64,000 bases of DNA, from assembly GCA_028095005.1 (NCBI GenBank), contig CM051460.1:160141461-160205460 (forward strand), written 5' to 3'. The position numbers and the translations under genes are program-made. Under the pieces are notes generated by a model that worked only from the letters and a program-made list of their open reading frames with translations, searched no databases and was not told where the DNA came from. The stretch comes from Rhynchospora pubera. Taxonomy: Eukaryota > Streptophyta > Magnoliopsida > Poales > Cyperaceae. Shown in pieces: positions 54,664-64,000 of this stretch. Each line of letters begins with the position of its first letter. Position 1 is the stretch's first letter.

Positions 54664-57275
54664 TGTTACATTCATGAAAATTTTAAAGTTTATATTTCCT
54701 GAAAATATTATTTAAAGGTTTTGTTAAGCAAATTTTAGATATGGTTAGTGTGAAGATAATTTAATTAAGCATCATTTCATTACATGGTTTGAGTTATTGC
54801 ACATGTTATTTGGATTTTCATTCATATGTTGCTTGTGGGTGCATTTTGGAGTTGTGTAATAAAAAGGCTTTTAGTAAAAAAAAAAAAAGGAAAATCCCAA
54901 CCCACTTTTCCCCACCCGTGCAACAGAGAGGAAAAACCTCTCTTTTCTCTCTCTCTCTTGCGCACACCCCTCTGCCTTCCTTTTCTCTCTTAATCCCATT
55001 TGGTTCCATACAAAATCAACTCAAAACAAAATAGAATAAAATCTGAAAAAAATCGGGAAAAATCAGAAATGGTGAGTTGAAGTAGAGATCTATGCATGCA
55101 AGCTTTCTATTCTCAAAAACAAGTTATATTCATGTAAGTTTCTAATTTTCTCTATTTATTTCGGATTTTTGAGTTGCATGGTTGAAAATGGTTGCAAAAT
55201 GGAATTAGTTTGTGATTATTGTGCTAATAGAGAGGTTTTCTATTTCTCTTAAGATTATTTTTGTCATTTTCGGATTTTTGGAAAATATTCCGAATTTGGA
55301 TGAAATTAAGTGTTGCATGAAGGTTTTCTAACTATTTTTAAGTTGTATATAGTTGTTGTTGCTTGGAAATACTTTCTTTTTGTTGAAAATGAGATTTAAG
55401 ACTATGTTTGACCTTGAATAATTATTTTATCCGAATTTAATCTTTCTTCTTGGGATTTTGGTTAATATATTTGGTATATTCTTAGGAGTACTTGATATTG
55501 TGTGAAATTTAGAGTTGTATGGGTTTTACAAAAAGTTTGGATTTTAGAGAAAAAAATTTCAGCAAAGGAAAAATCTGGAATTTTTACTTTAGTTGCATCA
55601 TAATGTGGCATTTTCATGGCATTTTTGTAGTAAACTAATTTTCTTGCATAACTTTATTATTGTACTTTTTGGACAGCAAAGAAGTGTGTTAAATTACATG
55701 AGTTTTAGCATGATAAATGAGTTATAATGACTTGTTTAGTATCATTAGATGTTAGGTTAATAATTAGAATCATTTTATGCACTTTAGCACTTGATTTTTG
55801 CAAAGTAGGATAAAATTTATAAGAGAAACTATAGAACTTTTAAATCTGAAATTTTTAACCTAATTATGAATTTAAAGGGTTTAATTTAGGATTTTGCTAT
55901 TTTATAGATTTGGGAGACGAGGGATATAGTGCGGGTGACGTTGGTGCTTCGAGTTCACGTTAGTCAGGTTCTTTTCTTGTGGAGTTAAGGTGCGGATTCA
56001 CATGAACTCAAAGCTTTTAGTTAGTAGGAATTACTTACTTAATTTATTTTGCATGTTGATTTATTGTTGATTGCATGACTATCATATGACCGTTGCATTC
56101 GAGATTGTTATCTCATGTTATTCTTATGAATTGAATTGAAATTATTTGCCATGTTGTATGATATTCGTATTGAGAAGCAAAAATGTTGGATTGTGTATTG
56201 GTTATGTCACTACTTGTACGGTTGGCCAGTTTCACGAAAGATCGTGCAGATGCCGGCTAGCTACCGGTGCACGCTATGTAGTCAGCGCTGTTACATGGGA
56301 CTCAGATACCCGAGCTAGACGGGGTATGAGGGGAGTGATTCTGGAATGTCAAGTAGGGTAATTTGATATTGTTTTGGAACAATGAAGTGAATTGGATTGA
56401 ATTATGTGTGATTTGATTGATTACAAACCAGACTTGTAGTTGCATGGTATGGACCAATTTAAATTGCTGACCTTTGTGTTTATTTGATATGGAAATCTGA
56501 TATGATTGAAATTATAAGTCGGCATTGCATCATACTTGTGCATCATTATTATTATTATGTACTTGCTTACCACTTGATTGTTTCTTTTTGCGGGTATTTA
56601 ATTCCAAACATGAAAGCGTAGAGTTCATGTGCTGGAACTGAATACCGCACTGAGAAATTTTATTTCTCACCGCTTCCACTTTGTGGGTTCCAGGTTTTGA
56701 GGAGGGGTCAGAGGCGGTTTTTGGCGAGGAGTAGGCCTAGTCTCGAGTTATTATCACCACTATTAGTCCATTGGCCTTTTGGTTGGTATTTATGCCATAT
56801 GACTTGCATTATTTTTATTTAGGCTATGTAGGTTAGTTTACTTGATTGTCATTTTGTGTGTACCGTGTGGTGTGGTACCATGGTTATATTTTGATGTATG
56901 GTTATGTGCTCTTGATTTGGTACCATCACTTGGTACTTATATGTATGATGTATGAATTGTTGTAGTAGACTTATATTTGGTGGCATGGCTTATTATTACA
57001 TATGTTATGTTGATGTTAAGTTCAAATGCTATGCTTTGTCTTAACTTTCTTATTAACGTATTATCTAATCATTTCAAATTCTTCATGTACTATTGAATGT
57101 TGAGACAAAGTATTGGATTTGAACTCTAATAATTCATGTAGTTGGCTTAATTCATGTTAAATTGTGGTGATATAACTTGTTGTATGGTTTATTGAATAAA
57201 TTGTTATGCCTTGCGTCTATCGTGTGGTAGTCGCGGCGGGGATTGTCACGTGCTTGTTGGTTACGGGGTGTGACA
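54664..57275 (+). repeat. Complete gypsy LTR closing the insertion
   Basis: 2612 bp, homologous over its full length to the 5' LTR at 19738. Differences include TTTGCCATG for TTTGCATG near 56147, GAAAGATCG for GAAACATCG near 56236, and a small indel near 56406. The hairpin is at 56632-56693. It ends GGGGTGTGACA and is followed by GTTTG, the partner of the duplication at 19733. Confidence 0.92.
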
Positions 57276-57280
57276 GTTTG

Positions 57281-58130
57281 CTTACTTTGTCGATGGACGA
57301 AACTAATTACCCTTGGAGTTTTTATTGAAATTGCTTGTTTTTGGACCGTTTGCTACTTGTATTGCTCGACTTTTGTACGCGTGTATTTGTTGGGAACTTC
57401 TTTACATTATATTAATCGAGTCCTGTACAAGTATTTCGAGTTAGGTGAAGGGCGAAAGTCGACCAATTAATAACCAAAAGTGAACGTTTCTAGTTAGGCG
57501 AAAATCTAAATAGATACCTCGTAGAAAACAATTGGTAAACTCGAGTAAGTCCACCGAACAACGAAAGTTGGGGGTGCAATGCACTCGATGAAGGTTATTC
57601 AACACTAGATCTCATTCCAAATACCGTACACAATAGGCGAAAGCGGAGGGTTAGGGAGTTAGGTTTGGCTAGATGGACCTTTGGCTTGAATAAATCAACA
57701 AAAGAGTAAACCACAACATTTACACAGTGGAATTCGGTCCGGAATTCGAACCGAATTAGCAAGGCTGAATACGACAGCGCTAAGTCTTGCGACTCTGTGG
57801 CCAGATCTAAGTGAAATCGAACCCTAAGGCACATTTACCATCTTATTTTAATCCGTTAGAAAACCCCCCAAAATATATTTATTTAAATTGTTTTGCATAA
57901 TCTTTATTACTTGCAATTGCATTGTTTTATTTCTCTTTAATTTGTTCTATTTGTGACTTCAATTCTTTTCTCGATTTTTATCGTCTAGATTTAACGAAAT
58001 AATAAGAATAATACTCATAGCCATCTCTGTGGGTTCGACACCTTTACTCTACTACAAGCGACTAGTCGAGTACAAGGATTATTTGTTTGACCTTGGTTTA
58101 CATCCTCAATCATCTAACATTGATCTAGAC
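57281..58130. mobile_element. Possible Athila-like gypsy LTR remnant
   Basis: Sequence right of the gypsy target site. Around 58027-58055 it contains CTCTGTGGGTTCGACACC followed by TTACTCTACTACAA, a phrase that typically lies near the 3' end of plant Athila-type LTRs, and it reaches CTAACA near 58119. Neither a matching left end nor coding sequence is visible. The ORFs at 57243 and 57595 show no known domain. Confidence 0.3.
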
Positions 58131-58449
58131 CACTGATCAAATTAAATTATACAAATCAATGGTCTATAATTAATATAAGAATTGTTTACACTCTTTTATC
58201 TGATAAGTTTACTTTTTTATATGAGTGCTTTATAAATAGTATAGATATAGATAAGTGATGTGTATTTACGTTTTATTATGTTGATAGTAATTGAGAATTT
58301 AGTGCTCTTCTATTAGAATGACATCGACCGATATTTACTTCCAGTGGAACGATTCCTCTAATCAGAAAAGCATACCGGCTAGTTTATTTAAGTAAATGGT
58401 CTGTTGTTAATGGTGCTATGTCGTTTTATTAAAAATACAAAATATGTTT
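58131..58449. other. AT-rich intergenic DNA
   Basis: No gene, terminus or repeat recognised in this short stretch between the Athila-like remnant and the next X copy. Confidence 0.4.
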
Positions 58450-58686
58450 CTTTTTTTTTCATTTATGCATATCTTTGCAAGTAGTTGCCTATTTCACAAG
58501 TAAACGGCTGGAGGAGGTCGAATAAATTAGTGTCATACAATTTACTTTTATTGAAAAGACAAAATATATTAGTACTTGCAAAACTAACAAAATCTAAAGG
58601 AAAAAAAAATCGATTTATAGGAACTTTGGCCCCTCTCTGCTCCCCTTCCGTCCGCCTTTAGGTAACTATATATAGAGGGTGTGTTT

Positions 58687-59454
58687 CAGTGGCGGATCCA
58701 AATAGAATGGACTCTAGGCACTTGCTTAGGGTTATTTTTGAAAAATTAAGAACTCGGATAGTAGGATTTGATAAGTGTCCGGACTTAAAAATTCATAGTG
58801 TCTACGTTAATATTCAGAAAATATTAGACATGCCTAAAAATAATGTGTTTTTTTTTTATGTTTTTTGGTGATTGATAGCGAAGTAAAGATCATAACAAAT
58901 GACTAGATTTATGAAAAAGATGATGTAGTTTGTAATATTTTAATCAGAGAAAGTTTAATATGCATTATAGTGCATAGAGTTTTTTATGCACCACAGACTT
59001 TTTTGAAAGTATTTTTGTAAATTGACAAATCTAATTTAACCAATCTAATCTACATATTGAAATCTCATAGCAAACCAAATTTTATAATTTTTGAGATTTT
59101 ATTACTATTTTTTCGAATTTTTGGAAAACATGTCATTTTTGGAATGTTATACTTTTTACAATATTCCTAAAATGGCATATTTTAAAAAATTTGAAAAAAA
59201 TAGTAATATAATTTCAAAAATTATAAAATTTTGTTTGCCATGAGATTTCAATATGTAGATTAGATTGGTTAAATTAGATTTGTTAAATTAGATTAGATGT
59301 AGAAAGCCCTATGCACTATGTTGCATATTAAATTTTCTCTTTTAATCATCTATGTTTAGAATGACTTTGTTTATTAAATTTATTATTTTTTTATTTTTAA
59401 ATTTTATTATATTATAATTGTGCTAGGCCAAAATATTTTCTGGATCTGCCCCTA
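58687..59454. mobile_element. hAT-type MITE with exact 8-bp target duplication
   Basis: The left end CAGTGGCGGATCCA and the reverse complement of the right end TAGGGGCAGATCCA form 14-bp imperfect inverted repeats. The flanks are exact GTGTGTTT at 58679-58686 and 59455-59462. There is no transposase ORF: the 60-aa ORF at 58689 starts inside the terminus and has no known motif. The ends resemble those of the element at 4543-5685. Confidence 0.8.
58945..59340. mobile_element. Palindromic (foldback) MITE nested in the hAT MITE
   Basis: Starts AGAGAAAGTTTAATATGCA; the end is its near-perfect reverse complement. Inner arms of more than 100 bp (CCAATCTAATCTACATATTG on the left, CAATATGTAGATTAGATTGG on the right) make almost the whole 396 bp an inverted repeat around about 59160. 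TTTAATC flanks both sides (58938-58944 and 59341-59347), a likely 7-8 bp target duplication. Confidence 0.75.
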
Positions 59455-60175
59455 GTGTGTTTGAAAGTGTGATGAATAAGAATAGAATAGTTTATTTTAG
59501 AACAAGAGTGGTGAATAAGGAATGTTAAATAATTGATTATTCTTAAATTAAGAGATGTTGTTTGGGTGGTTACTTAAGAATAAGAATAAGAAAAAAAATA
59601 TTAAAATAATAATTTGTTGTTGGATGGTTAGTTTATTCCATTCTAGTTCCAACATTTTGTTGGAACAAGAATAAGAGTCCGAATGAGCTATTCCACTTGT
59701 TCTAAAATGTGTTTGGCAACCCCTAGAATTAGCAATTTCGAATAATTAAGTTCTTATTCCAAGGATTCTGAGTTAGTAGCGAAGTACCCATATTATAATA
59801 CCACATAAATAAAGAAAGCATTACAATTTAATCGAGTCACACTTAATGCATCAAGAAACCAATAATCCAAATCTTAAAAGAAGATAGGATCAGTGAGCGA
59901 GTCTAATGCTACAGTCTATAGCTATAGAAGTGACATAGTCATTCACAAGTTTTTGCAGAGTTGCTTGAACCTTAAGGCGAACTACCTATTTCTTTTTATT
60001 TTATAGCCATCAAAGAGAAAAAAAAATATCGACAAAATGAGGTCTTCTTAAAAGCTGGCGCTTATATTGAAATATAAATTTCAAAACACCAAAAAAAATA
60101 GATAATTTATAATTTGATAAATATATAATCTGTTAGTTATGTCCCTTGAAATTTTACAAAATAATTAATTAGTTA

Positions 60176-60204
60176 CTAGGGTAGTACATCGAGCTTCGCT
60201 CGAT
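60176..60204 (-). mobile_element. Helitron-like 3' terminus (minus strand)
   Basis: Read on the minus strand: a perfect 7-bp stem ATCGAGC-GAA-GCTCGAT (60204-60188), eight bases, then CTAG (60179-60176) followed by T. This matches the Helitron 3' rule of a hairpin shortly before CTRR, inserted next to T. The X paralogue at 16880 runs through this point without interruption, supporting an insertion boundary. The element would extend to the right; its 5' TC end was not located and no Rep/helicase is visible. Confidence 0.45.
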
Positions 60205-62235
60205 ATATGACGTGTTCGTAATAATTTTAAATTTTGATCTCTTTTTATATTTATATATATTTTTAAGTAAAAATGTTTGTTTAGATATATTACTTAGTTA
60301 TTTTATATTTAGATTTTAATTAAATTTTTATGGGCTTATGTTTTCCGTTTATGTGTAGAAAATTATAAATTTGTTGATTTAATTTTTTTTCCGTTTATGC
60401 TTAAATTTATATAGTAGCTATTTATAGAATGAATGGATGAATGAATGTAATACAATTTCTATAACAATACCTTCCGTTTCAACAAATGTAATAATCCATT
60501 AATGTTGATTATAAATGGAACATATGCATTACCAGTATTGTTTAAATTTCAGCATTAATTGATAATTAAATAGCTGCTCCATTAAGAGATATAATATTGA
60601 CAGTTTTTGTAACATAAAAAAAAAATTAATGGTGTTGAGATATTTTCACATGAACGGCACATTACGGTTGTTCTCTTTTCTTTTATGCCGGAGAGATTCT
60701 ATGGTAAGACTGCACATACCCATCCTCCAACAAAACTCCCTAGTTTATCATGAGATGACATGATATTGTTTGCTGGCAAGATTATGAGCTGTGCAAATTT
60801 ACACTTTTTAGCGAAAGCAGCTAGCCTACCTGTCCGAATTGGAACAAACTCAAAGATACATAATAAACAGTATTTTTGGCTTGCCCGCACTGTCATTAAA
60901 CAACATTTCTCATTGACAATAAATGGTGTTCAGTATGACAGTATCTAATTGAGGTGTCGACTATGAATAATTGAGCAGATCGAGAAGTGTATTACAATTT
61001 AAGATTTTAGATTACTAAACGAATATTTAAAACCATCCATGAGTACATTAAGATTGCCCGGCACTATGCCTGCTTTGAACGAAATCAAAGAAAAATTATT
61101 TGTTTAAATTCAAAATTGTTCTTCATGTACCAAATTCTATCAAAATTTATTTTTCACAAAAGTTCAGAAAACTAATTTTCAACATCCTCCAAACTTAAAA
61201 TGTGTTCATCTTTTCATCAATTATGTTGCCAGCTAATCCTCCAGATATCATTTGAATTGGTGTCAAGTCCCATTCTTGAACTCTCCAAACTTTTAGTGCC
61301 AGCACATTTGGCTCAGTTATGTATTGGCTTAATGTAATTTGTGAATGTAAGGCAAAACATGTCAAGTCCTATGCTTGAACTCTTACGACATTTTATTTTC
61401 AATTAGATTGTAGTTGGTACTTGGTGCTTTTAAATAGTAGTCAGTAATTATATTTTCATAGTTAGTAAGCAGTTTTACAGAAATAGACATCACTCAGGAA
61501 TAGAAATCAAACTCTCATTAATGGTATTCTATGAGACACTACTGAAGAACATAATATACATTTTATTTTTGATACCATACTTATTAGGACGATACATATG
61601 TAGTAGTTTCTTTTGAAGCAGAATCATGATTGCATTGCATAAAGAGACCTCTCTGAATGCCAGATTGGTTCAATTAGCATTCGAAAAATATGTTAGTTGG
61701 TTTGTTGATCCTCTACTTGTCTGAATATCTTCCTCTCTCTCAGCATTCCATTTCTCGTCTTTCTACTTTTGCTGAACCAAGACGATATATCTGAGTATTT
61801 CTTCCTCTTTCTCCAATCTTTCTTCTTTCATCCTGGAATTGTAATCTAAATTTATAAATAAGTCCACCATGCATCAGTATAATATCATGAAATTGAATTC
61901 AATTAAAATTGAATAACCAATACCAAACACCAACAAATTGGTATGCAACATCAGCTTGTTTTTATTTGAAATCTTATGTTAAACAAAAAAAAATTCAAAT
62001 CTACAATTGCTAAATACTACAATCATTTAAGACCCATGGACACAAAATGATTTAAATATGTAAGAAGGAATAGTAGAAAATAAAGAAAAGAGATATCGAT
62101 AGATGCGCACAGTACCTCTGAGCAATAGAAATTAGTATTACGGGGTGACTGCCATGGAGAAGTCGACCTGGCGCTATTGTTCATCTCCTCAAATTGAAAT
62201 TGTTCAAATAGAAATCGCTGCCAATCTTTGACCGA
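60205..62235. other. Intergenic or non-coding transposon interior
   Basis: Moderately AT-rich. A 62-codon plus-strand ORF at 60760-60948 (RTVIKQHFSLTINGVQ) has no recognised motif and could be part of a Helitron or chance. No other feature can be supported here. Confidence 0.3.
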
Positions 62236-62541
62236 TCAACCCCTCTTAATTCTCCTCTTCGCCAACTCATGAAATGCAATATCAAATTGGTATGACAAAC
62301 AGAAATGAGAAACACCCAATCAGATAATTAGCATTTCAAACAACCACATAGTCAATAAGCAAAATAAGATCACATAAAAAATAAAATTACAAAATTTATG
62401 TAACTTAACCATGCCCATGTAAGGGTATTTCCATTTGGTGTATCCAGGTTTGTCTGAGTTGTCTCCATGCTTCAATCTAAAGAAAAGATTGAACAACCAA
62501 TTCAACTTGCATATATTATTTTGCATCCATATCCCTTGTAT
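62236..62541 (-). other. Candidate exon pair of an unrecognised minus-strand gene
   Basis: On the minus strand, an acceptor-like TTGGCAG is followed by an open 132-nt segment (62541-62410, 44 codons, phase 0 at both ends) containing HGDNSDKPGYTKWKYPYMGM, and then a donor-like GTTAAG. A possible last exon (62265-62236), encoding LAKRRIKRG and a stop, follows in compatible phase, though its acceptor is weak. I do not recognise the protein. Upstream exons were not identified; CT-rich sequence near 62830-62860 on this strand could be leader. Confidence 0.25.
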
Positions 62542-63828
62542 CTGCCAATATAAATTATCTTATTTCTATGAAACTGTATTACGAATTAAACTTTGATTTC
62601 CAATTAAGTTGAAAAATCCCAAATCAAGGACGATGCCATGTTCAATCAATTCAACACATAAAAGAAAAACTGTTCATAATAATCAAGAGAGAAATAAATA
62701 CTGTAATTTTAAGGTGGCGTGGAGAGAAGAACCCATTCAAAGCTGGAATTATAAGAAACTTGAAGAAACAAAATTTCGAGGATTGACTACTTGTTTGCCC
62801 ATTCAGAATTTTAAGAAAAATTTAAAGGGGGAGGGAGATAGAGAGAGACCCACGGTGATGCACTTGAAGCTACCGAGAGGAAAACATATTATGAACCACA
62901 ATTGCAATTAAAAAGATAAAGGTAATAAATACTAACCCCATCTAATTCAAAACCTGATCCTACATATAAAAAAAAAGTTTCATTAGGGTTGCCAGACTTT
63001 TACCTCCTTTGCAGCACTTCTACTATCATCCCTCCATTAATATTTAACTTGTTAGTTTTTTGAATCTACAGAAAGCACCAAAAACCGACACTGTGACAGA
63101 CTTTTACCTCCTTTGCACTTCTACTATCATCCCTCTATTAATAACCCTCTGCTTGGCAATAATCAACAGCATTAAATAGTTGTTGGAAATACATGTGTGC
63201 CAACACTAAGCTAGCAAGGACCAGCAATTGTTATGTGTGTGAGAAATATGTTAAAATCATCTCCCCTCGTCTTCCATGAGAACAAAATATTTCTGGAATT
63301 ATAATACAAACAAAATTTCCCAAAAAAAAATAATTTCGTTGTTATACAATGGATATATAAGGTACCAGTCTAAATTTGGATAGTACAATCAAACCTGATA
63401 AGAAATTATTTTGGTTAAATCAATTAAATCTCTAAATTTCCGCAGTTATATATAACAATTGTCTTTTAAAATCGAAAAATCCATTCAATTTCATTAATAG
63501 AGAAGAGAGAGAGAGAGAGATGAAGCTATCATGTTCATGCCTCATCCAACTTGATTTTAAATGGTTATTTCAAGTCAAATGTTGATTAAAATGTTGCCCT
63601 CAAGTTTTGAGAATTGAGTTATGTCTAATGTTTAAAGAAAGTAACAACTAATCATTTTCCAGAACTAAAATTACATATTCAAATCAAGTATAACTCAAAC
63701 ACTAAACCATCAGAGAATGGAAATTATACTACCTCTCGCCAACTCAGCATGCTCCTCTAAAATAGCTCCTTTTTCATTGAAATCAAAGAGCAGTATAATT
63801 CTAAGCGAGACATTCCATCAAACACATC
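62542..63828. other. Presumed upstream region of the isomerase-like gene
   Basis: No convincing gene. The 100-codon plus-strand ORF at 62609-62911 lacks any family motif. A roughly 50-bp direct repeat (GACTTTTACCTCCTTTGCA... to ATCATCCCTC) occurs at about 62995-63045 and 63103-63143. A GA microsatellite lies at 63503-63520. Promoter elements of the downstream gene would be expected here, but none can be assigned. Confidence 0.35.
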
Positions 63829-64000
63829 ATGTGCACTCTTGAAAAGAGGGGTGTGTGAGGATCCTTACCCTCACCGGCTTCGGAGAGCACAGCCTCGGCT
63901 CGGACATGATCTCCTCCCTCCGATCAGCGCTTGCCATCGCCCGCTCCGACTCAGCAACGGGAGCTCTGGTGGTTACCAACAAAGGTCGGTTCTTCTGCAT
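63829..64000 (+). CDS. Enoyl-CoA delta-isomerase family, N-terminus (partial, apparent frameshift)
   Basis: ATG at 63829 opens MCTLEKRGV and then stops at TGA 63856-63858. From 63855 another frame reads VRILTLTGFGEH and later ALVVTNKGRFF up to the window end. MCTLEKRG, then a hydrophobic LTLTG strand, then GxFF is the N-terminal pattern of plant peroxisomal delta3,delta2-enoyl-CoA isomerases (ECI; crotonase fold), which shift double bonds during beta-oxidation of unsaturated fatty acids. The two halves differ by 2 bp within GTGTGTG, consistent with a GT duplication. Either this allele is broken, or there is a sequencing error, or translation starts elsewhere. The catalytic part and C-terminus lie beyond the window. 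Its codons are GC-richer than the surroundings, typical of a host gene. Confidence 0.6.

Larger units (their letters stand above)
19738..57275 (+). mobile_element. Ty3/gypsy Tekay-type chromovirus with a tandem array inside its 3' LTR
   Basis: Outer ends TGTTACATTC and GGGGTGTGACA are flanked by an exact 5-bp duplication GTTTG (19733-19737 and 57276-57280), so the whole 37.5 kb descends from one insertion event. The internal region 22346-27145 has PBS TGGTATCAGAG at 22357 and a G-rich polypurine tract at 27134-27145. The 3' LTR starts at 27146 but is interrupted after 439 bp by eight tandem LTR-start/X units and only completed by the copy at 54664-57275. The two complete LTRs (2608 and 2612 bp) differ at only about a dozen positions by eye, indicating a fairly recent insertion. 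Confidence 0.88.
58450..60175. repeat. Old copy of dispersed segment X (copy C), with insertions
   Basis: Homologous to copy A (16349-16880) and to the left part of array X: CATTTATGCATATCTTTGCAAGTAGTTGCC at 58462 on and AAGTACCCATATTATAATACCACATAAA at 59784 on. Relative to array X it carries a hAT MITE (58687-59454) and a further insertion of about 310 bp (59463-59769, AT-rich, non-coding). It ends at GTTA (60175), where a Helitron-like terminus begins. Confidence 0.7.

Overview
The window is repeat-dominated nuclear DNA of a flowering plant, probably a eudicot. It is AT-rich and built mostly of nested LTR retrotransposons of plant type (Ty3/gypsy Tekay-like chromovirus, a Reina-like fragment, Ty1/copia with an initiator-Met tRNA primer site), plus hAT-type MITEs and a Helitron-like end. 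Only the last 172 bases look like a host gene start (enoyl-CoA delta-isomerase family). No rRNA, tRNA or CRISPR array was seen.

Layout. 1-3541: right part of a Tekay-type LTR that starts left of the window. 4543-5685: non-autonomous hAT element with an 8-bp target duplication. 6434-14509: non-autonomous LTR element (LTRs of about 3.6 kb, internal region of 0.85 kb, TSD TATGA) whose LTRs carry a 54-bp minisatellite. 14879-15270: degraded coding fragment and a CACTA-type terminus. 15455-16040: 101-bp tandem array. 16349-16880: old copy of a dispersed segment here called X. 17715-18480: Reina-like LTR plus gag fragment. 18481-19737: X. 19738-57275: one gypsy insertion bounded by TSD GTTTG, whose 3' LTR is split by eight tandem units of about 1.79 kb (first 439 bp of the LTR + 1.35 kb of X). 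Unit 5 contains a young, intact 9.9-kb copia element (35259-45123, TSD TTATA). Unit 6 contains a 3.35-kb solo LTR (47370-50715, TSD CCACT). 57281-58130: Athila-like remnant. 58450-60175: another old X copy carrying a hAT MITE that itself holds a palindromic MITE. 60176 onward: Helitron-like terminus. 62236-62541: weak minus-strand exon candidates. 63829-64000: isomerase first exon with an apparent 2-bp frameshift.

How the parts relate. X was old and dispersed. The gypsy element inserted into X. The X/LTR-start junction was then tandemly amplified, and copia and the solo LTR inserted into the array. Three Tekay-type LTR families (four with the gypsy element) share sequence modules: a promoter-proximal ACCCGTG box, splice-donor-like sites, a near-invariant 172-bp block, and a two-tier hairpin with covarying stems. 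All coordinates and differences were read by eye; no alignment or database search was run.
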